A stretch of DNA of 64,000 bases from Xiphias gladius (lineage: Eukaryota > Chordata > Actinopteri > Istiophoriformes > Xiphiidae): assembly GCF_016859285.1 (NCBI RefSeq), contig NC_053422.1:21326001-21390000 (forward strand), written 5' to 3'. The translations under genes were made by a program, and so were the position numbers. This document shows, one piece after another, positions 57,958 to 64,000 of this stretch. The number at the start of each line of letters is the position of its first letter. Positions within the stretch are counted from its first letter, which is position 1. The notes beneath the pieces were generated by a model. That model did not search any database and was not told the DNA's origin. It worked only from the letters and a program-made list of their open reading frames with translations.

Positions 57958-58634
57958 GACAGTAACAAAGTACATTTATTCAAGTACTGTACTAAAGTAC
58001 AATTTTGAGGTAATTGTAATTTACTTGAGTATTTCATTTTATGTTACTTACTTGTACTCCACTACATTTTATTTGACTGCACTTCATTTATTTTTCAACT
58101 AACTACATTAGACGACTTATTACATTAGACAAGATGGAACCGTTTTCTAGCACCTTTAGCTTGTGAGCGCTTACACAGAGGTACATTTTACATGATTTTA
58201 GTACATAAATAGAGAAAGGTTGACACAAACAAACAAAATAAAAGAATATACAGTAAATCTATATATTCTGTATAATCTTTACAAAATCACAACCACACAG
58301 GTTGATCTGGTGACCCTTTGGAGGGGTGGGGATCACTGGACTATACTAGCTAAATCTATATAAAGTAGTTAAAACTAGCTTGCCCTCATTCAGCTAAACA
58401 TTCAAATGCTACTTACACACTGATACATCAGTATTAATAATCTTTTAAAATTATGTATCATGGTCTGCAGAATCTGATTTTCAGCAGAATGAGTACTTTT
58501 TTGCTTGATACTTTAAGTACATGTTGCTGGTACTACTTTTAAACCTTAACTTAAATGGATTTTTTAAGAGGACTTTTAGCTTTCGAAGTATTGATACTTT
58601 TACGTAAGTAAAGGATTGAATGCTTCTCCCACCT
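57958..58634. repeat. AAGTAC-rich dispersed repeat, copy 2
   Basis: Begins cagtaacaaagtacatttat, continues tcaagtactgtactaaagta and tacttgtactccactacatt, and ends gatacttttacgtaagtaaa, which is complementary in type to the start. It corresponds to the repeat at 26707-27090. No open frame. Confidence 0.65.
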
Positions 58635-58725
58635 TTGGTCAAAGTGCCGTGGTAATTCAGTCTCATTGTCAGGCCATACCACTGACGGTATTTTAATTTG
58701 AAGGGGAAAAAAAAAATCGGACCAT

Positions 58726-58758
58726 GCGGAAGTAGAGTTGATAACTTCCTGAGTCAAC
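58726..58758 (+). promoter_or_regulatory. Paired ETS-like sites in the psmd10 proximal promoter
   Basis: gcggaagtag and, 10 bases on, acttcctgag form opposed GGAA/TTCC cores. The second continues into tgagtcaac, an AP-1-like half. They lie about 100-125 bp upstream of the psmd10 ATG (58853). Function inferred. Confidence 0.35.
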
Positions 58759-58852
58759 GCTCCTCCGGTTCAAATCTGAAGCGAAGCAACTCCTAAACAT
58801 TGACAGCGTAGGCTATTATAAATTTTGTTCGGGATTCAGGGTATATTTAACA

Positions 58853-61800
58853 ATGGATGGCTCTGTATCAAATGTGGAGGTCTGTAATTTTGCTTACACG
58901 GGGCAGTTAGAAAAATTAAAGCAGTGTATTCTGTCAGATAAAACGCTTGCCTGCAAAACGGACCAGGTAAGAATGCATGACCCAGCAAAGCCCCCGCGGG
59001 ATTTGCTTTTGTTAGCCCGTCAATAGAGAAACAATGACAAATGCCAAGTGAAGTTTTCTACGTTTTCATCCTCGACTTTGTGTAATTTCAGGACCGTAGA
59101 ACCGCCCTTCACTGGGCTTGTTCTGCTGGCCACACCGACATCGTGGAGTTTCTGCTTGACCTGGGAGTTGAAGTGAATCTGCAAGATGATGTAGACTTCT
59201 TTTTTTTTGTTTAGAGTTTTTAATTCTTCTGTGTAAAACAAAGTGTGATGCAGTATTTTTGCCCTACAAAGTGGCGGAGGGATGACAGTTAATACTAGAC
59301 AGGTGCCCCCTACAATTTAATGTGGTCCTACAATAACAACCCAAACGATGGCTTAAAAATAGCACGTTATTTACAATTGCCATTTAAAGAATGTTTTATG
59401 TAATTGAGTTTTTTTTTATGAATTTTTGTTTTAATGTAAAAGTGTAACCTGTATTGACATTTAACTTGACATCTTTTTTCTGTCCTATATATTATTATTG
59501 TTACTATTATTGTTGTTACAGTGGCTTTACAAGTACTCAGACCCCTTCACTTTTTTGCCCACTTTATTGTGTTTAGATTTCATTGTAAATTGATAAAATT
59601 GCAATTTTGCCCATCAATCTACAATCAACAACCCATAATGACAAAGTAATTTTTTTGCAAATTTACCAGAGAACTGAAATCTCTCATTTATAAAAGTATC
59701 CGGACCTTTGCTGTGGCTCTCCAAATTATGGTCAAGTGCATCTTCTTTGCTTTAATTATCCTTGAGATGTGTCTAGAACTTGATTGGAGTCCATCAGTGG
59801 CAAACTGAACTGATTAGACACAGTTTAGAAAGAAACACACCTGTACATATAAGCTCACACAATTCACACTGAATGTCAGGACAAAAACCATGAATTCCAA
59901 GGAACTCTCTGTAGACCTCTGTGATAAAATTGTGGCGAGGCATAGATCAGGGCAAGGGTATAAAACCATGTCTAAAGCTTTGAGTGTTCCCAGGAGCAAT
60001 GATAGTGAAATGGGAGAAGTTTGGAACCATCAGGACTTTTCCTAGAGTTTGCTGTCCAGCCAAACTGAGGCATGAAAGGCCTTGGTCAGTGAGGTGACCA
60101 AGAACCCAACGGTCACTCTAACAGGGCTTGAGAACTCCTCTGCAGAGATGGGAGAACCAGCCAGAAAGATGACCATCTCAGGAGCACTGCATCAATCAGG
60201 CCTTTATGGTAGAGTGTGTAGACGGGAGCCACGTGAGCCATGTGACAAAAATTGAACCCTCTGGGCAGAACTCCAAGCACTATGTCTCCAAACACCAGGC
60301 TCCGCTCCTCAACTGGCTAATACCATCCCTACAGTGAACCATGGTGGTGGCAGCATCATGCTATGGGGGCAGAAGGGACAGGGAGACTGGTCAGTATTAA
60401 GAGAGGGATTAATGCACTCAAACATACAGAGGTCCTTTAAGAAAACCTGCTCCAGACTGAACGCGACATGAGACTTTCAGCACGACAATGACACGGAGCA
60501 TACAGCCAAAATCAAGCTCAGACTTAAACCCCATAGAACATCTGTGGGGAGACCTGGAGATGATAGTTCACCGACGTTTCTCATCCAATCTGGCAGAGTT
60601 TGAGAGGATCTGCCAAGAGGAGTGGGATGAACTGCCCAAATCTATGGGTTCAAAGCTTGTAGAGACTTAGCCAAGAAAATCAAAGCTGTAACTGCTGCCA
60701 AAGGGGCTTCTACAAAGTCCTGAATTAAGGGCCTGAATACTTCTGTAAATTAGAGATTTCAGTTTTTGATTTTCGATTGAGGTGCTTTTTTTTGTTTTTT
60801 TTTCACTGTGTCAATGTGTTATTGAGAGTAGATTAATGAACAAACTGTAAATGTTATCAATTTAAGATTAAATCTACAACACAATAAACTGTGCAGAAAG
60901 TTCACTATGTTTTCTGGAATAACTACATGTGATGTGATACTTCCCAGGCTTCGTGGACCCCTCTTCACATCGCTGCATCTGCAGGCAGAGAAGACATAGT
61001 GAGATCTCTAATATCCAAAGGAGCTCAGCTGAATTCAGTTAATCAAAATGGATGCACCCCTCTGCACTATGCCGCCTCTAAAGACAGATATGGGGTAAGG
61101 TTCCCTGGTTGCAGTAATATTGTCTGATAGTTTGATCCACATGATCCAAGCTTGCAATCTTAAATTTGTATTCTGTTTCCGCCATATCTTTCAAGTAGCT
61201 CTATAAATGTAATCGATTTAATATTTTATTTATAAGAGCGCTATATTTCCATTGTCTAGGTCTCTTTATTTCAAAATATATTTAGTCATATTTTTAGAGC
61301 TGCAACATATTGTTTATTAATCAATTATTCCATATCAGAACAGTAATTGGAAAATGTTTTCATAATCCATTAATCATTTATTTTATTTTTTTAAGCAAAA
61401 AATCCAAACATTCTGTCATTCAAGCCTGAACTAGCACAGTTTTTCCTTTTCCCAACAGCATATTAAATTGAATATCTTTAAGGTTTTGGACCGTCGATCA
61501 GATAAAACGCCACCATTGATGACATCACCTTGGGCTCTAGGAAACTGTGATAGACCTTTTTTAACTGTTAAAACGATTAAACAATTCATAGAGAAAATAA
61601 TCGGCATATTTATCGATTGTGAAAATAATTGTTAGTTGATTTTTTTTTTTTTTTTTTTTTTCCCCCCAAACTTAACTTACCTTTCAATTACTGAGGGACA
61701 ATTGTCACTTTGATAATACATGTTATCAATTTCTGTGATATGTTGAGGTAGGTGCTTGTCATTGTTTAGTAGGTCAGTGCATTCAATATTTGAGAACAAC

Positions 61801-63825
61801 AGCACTATCTCAGAATCATCTGTATTATTCTGAAGTAGCATAGTAGTAGCTATGACTCCGTCATACTGACTCGTGTCCGTTCTGAAACAGAAGCTGCTTT
61901 AACGGGAAATGCCCAGATACTCTAAGGGTTTCTCCTTCATACCCTACATCATTATGATGATGGTATCACAGATTTAAGGGTGCTATGCTGGAAGTGAGAA
62001 AGTCGAACAGAAAGTGCTGCCTTTATCTTAAGTCTTTAATAAAGACATTTGTCTGTAACTATTCATTAGCTAGCTGTGAAAACAGAGTAGGGTCCACCTT
62101 ATTGCCACACTGAAGTTACGGTGTCGCTACTTTCTTATACTGAGATAAAATGAGTTTAAAAAGACCATGAATGTTAAGATTATTTTGTTTTCAAACTTTT
62201 AGTGTTTTTATATATTATCAGTTGTCAAAGCAGTTTGAGGAAAGTTTGTAAAAATCAAACACTGACATTTCTGACTCAAGAGAGGTTTATATTTTCAGTT
62301 TTATTCCAGAAGTTACCTGTGACATTAAAGCCTTGGACTGACATTAATATTACCTTCTCCAAATGCTAACCATTTTAGCCTAGTATGTATTTTGCTATTT
62401 AACCGGGTATTTCTTTCACACCTAACACACACGGCAAGAAACATTATTCAGATAACCTTTGGAATATCCCCCGTTTTATTAGCTGATAAACACAGTGTTA
62501 ACATTACTTATGAGTCAAGCGTGTAAAAGTGCCAAAGGAAGTGATGCACTTCCCTCATACATACCCTGTGCCAGGTACTCAGGAGGGACGTTTGTAAATG
62601 ACACTTCTTGAGTGCACCTGAAGTGCAATTCACAGAATGTTTTTATTTACACGTAACGAAATCAACCCAGTGGTAGCACATTGCTACATGGTGTTAAATC
62701 CGTTTCTCCTTCTGAAGTTTATCAGACAGTGGTACTCCAAAGATGAAGTTTGATTGGTTTTTGTCAGGCCACGTCTTACGTCATTTCCTATTAGTACACA
62801 ACAGTAAGGCACATATATTTCTTGTATACTGACTGCAAAAAACATTATACTGAAACAATTAGTATATAGTGCACTATGTACAATTTATAATGGAATTAGG
62901 ACAAAGAAAATGACTTTGCTATCTTTGTTGTACTCCTCTCACTACTGCAGAGGATGACAACGTGCAGAAACTCACAATAACACTAAACGTCTGAATTGTA
63001 CTAACTTTCATCTGCCAAATACATTACTTTAAATTTTCTATAAGTCTAAAAAAATGTATTTTAATTTGAGATTACATAGACATTATTTAACCCACAGTGT
63101 TCCCAGTAGTATCAGGGACCTAAGATTCAGTCTCACTTCCTAAACTGGGTTAAGAATTTGACGTATGAACTGTGGCATGCCTTTCCAAAACTGACAAGAT
63201 GTGAAAAGAGATATTTCATGTAGATGGGAAATCCCCGAATTTAAAAGTAGGATACTTGTCAATGAGTTTTGAGTAGCATAGCTTTCCCTCTTTTTAGATT
63301 GCCTTGCTGTTGCTGGAAAACGGAGCAGACCCTAACGCCACCGACAAGTTGGAGTCCACTCCCCTTCACAGAGCGTCCGCCAAGGGCAACTACCGCCTCA
63401 TCCAGCTGCTTCTCAAACAGAGTGCCTCAACCAATATCCAGGACTCACAGGGCAACACACCACTGTATGTGTGAACATAAAAAAAAAAAAAACAATGGAA
63501 AAAAAACATGTTTTCTCACTTACTTTTAATGGTGTCCAGCCATGCAGATAGGTTTGGTTTTGTTTGAATTTGAGATAGGGCTCCTCAGTGGTGCAGTGGT
63601 TAGCACTGTCATTTAAAACTTAAAAGTATTCTTGTATTTACCACTCTGCATGCATTTTTTTTTTTAACCAGCCACCTGGCATGCGATGAGGAGCGTGTGG
63701 AAGCAGCCAAGTTGCTGGTAGAACATGGAGCCAGCATCTACATTGAGAACAAGGAGGAGAAGACCCCCCTCCAGATAGCCAAAGGTGGTCTGGGCAACAT
63801 ACTTCGCCGGATCGTGGAGGGATGA
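58853..63825 (+). CDS. psmd10: 26S proteasome assembly chaperone PSMD10 (gankyrin), 226 aa
   Basis: Ankyrin-repeat chaperone that binds the proteasomal ATPase Rpt3 during 19S base assembly and also affects RB1, CDK4 and p53/MDM2. Five exons: 58853-58966, 59092-59190, 60948-61094, 63298-63464, 63672-63825. Phases close to 681 nt, giving 226 residues, the same length as the human protein. Ankyrin units are clear: RTALHWACSAGHTDIVEFLL, WTPLHIAASAGREDIVRSLI, CTPLHYAASKDRYGIALLLL, STPLHRASAKGNYRLIQLLL, NTPLHLACDEERVEAAKLLV and KTPLQIAKGGLGNILRR. It ends IVEG, as in the family. The human-type LHWAC and CDEERVE segments are conserved. Intron 2 holds a Tc1 relic, and intron 3 a MITE. Confidence 0.96.
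59519..60935 (+). mobile_element. Degenerate Tc1/mariner-like transposon in psmd10 intron 2
   Basis: The left end cagtggctttacaagtactc follows a TA (59517-59518). The right end (cacaataaactgtgcagaaa) is the reverse complement of the left subterminal ttgcccactttattgtgt, with the terminal bases eroded somewhere between 60911 and 60935. Plus-strand transposase relics include the widely seen ggtggcagcatcatgctatg (60345-60365), DLNPIEHLWGDL, ICQEEWDELPKS and KLVET (60515-60670). Frames are broken. Confidence 0.85.
60488..60700 (+). pseudogene. Tc1-like transposase C-terminal pseudogene
   Basis: Encodes SDLNPIEHLWGDLEMIVHRR, then NLAEFERICQEEWDELPKS and a stop (60668) after KLVET. The final DDE-region motif NPIEHLWGDL is typical of Tc1-like transposases. 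The upstream two-thirds are broken by stops and frameshifts. Confidence 0.75.
61095..63297. other. psmd10 intron 3, 2.2 kb
   Basis: Contains MITE copy C (61296-61640) with a poly-T run at its 3' edge. The rest is AT-rich without recognisable genes or repeats. Confidence 0.6.
61296..61640. repeat. AT-rich palindromic MITE, copy C
   Basis: Starts agagctgcaacatattgttt, contains gatgacatcaccttgggctc (nearly the same as copy A, gaagacatcaccttgggctt), and ends gtgaaaataattgttagttg. Confidence 0.75.
63577..63611 (+). repeat. Short dispersed-repeat fragment
   Basis: The segment gctcctcagtggtgcagtgg ttagcactgtc resembles the start of a widespread fish repeat (…GGTGGTGCAGTGGTTAGCACTGT…). Only about 35 bases remain. 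It is in psmd10 intron 4. Confidence 0.35.
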
Positions 63826-64000
63826 TGCATTTACTGACCTACAAGTTATATTCTGGCTCAAATCCCCACCATCGCCAAGTTAAATTATGAAAATTCTCAT
63901 CCCACTCAATCCTCCTTGCCTGGTTTGACACATTCATATGTGTAATGGGCGGAAGATGAGACAGCGTCAGGGAGAAAAGTTGGACTGAACTGCATTAGTC
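63826..64000 (+). other. psmd10: psmd10 3' untranslated region, running off the window
   Basis: Follows the TGA at 63823-63825. No poly(A) signal is seen before the end of the window. Confidence 0.6.

Larger units (their letters stand above)
57631..58852. other. Head-to-head spacer between nxt2 and psmd10
   Basis: About 1.2 kb. Contains the AAGTAC-rich repeat (57958-58634). A possible paired ETS-type site is at 58726-58753. No gene recognised. Confidence 0.5.

Overview
This window is vertebrate nuclear DNA, most probably from a percomorph-type teleost fish. The reasons are compact spliced genes with GT-AG introns, CA, GATA and GA microsatellites, Tc1/mariner-like relics, and several copies of the palindromic non-autonomous repeats that are typical of percomorph genomes. 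Nothing looks bacterial, viral or plasmid-like. I read all exons by eye. In all six genes the splice phases close from exon to exon into complete reading frames, which is strong internal support for the models.

Layout: (1) 1-25.5 kb, plus strand: the 3' part of a teneurin gene (best match tenm2). It has 23 exons, from the last EGF repeat through the beta-propeller and YD shell to the C-terminal teneurin C-terminal associated peptide (TCAP), and includes a 21-nt microexon in the NHL propeller. (2) 27.6-35.1 kb, minus: cystm1, a small Pro/Gly/Tyr-rich protein with a cysteine-rich membrane tail. (3) 40.1-43.8 kb, minus: an eIF4E-binding protein (eif4ebp3 type) in three coding exons. (4) 46.5-54.6 kb, plus: acsl4, a long-chain acyl-CoA synthetase of 712 aa in 14 coding exons. 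(5) 54.6-57.6 kb, minus: nxt2, an NTF2-like mRNA export cofactor, tail-to-tail with acsl4. (6) 58.9-63.8 kb, plus: psmd10 (gankyrin), ankyrin repeats, five exons.

The genes are not a functional cluster. Their arrangement is a synteny record: from general knowledge, human TENM2, CYSTM1 and EIF4EBP3 lie on 5q, while ACSL4, NXT2 and PSMD10 lie on Xq22-23, so the window joins two human blocks.

The rest is introns and intergenic DNA with repeats: a 0.6-kb foldback element with inverted arms of about 125 bp, three copies of an AT-rich palindromic MITE, two copies each of two other short families, two dead Tc1 elements inside introns of nxt2 and psmd10, and a LINE ORF2 relic inside acsl4. I found no convincing undescribed system. 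The items most worth checking are the teneurin microexon, a polybasic stretch early in the teneurin last exon, the Tc1 end next to a psmd10 splice acceptor, the 17-C tract used as polypyrimidine tract in eif4ebp3, and an exon-like orphan near 37.0 kb.
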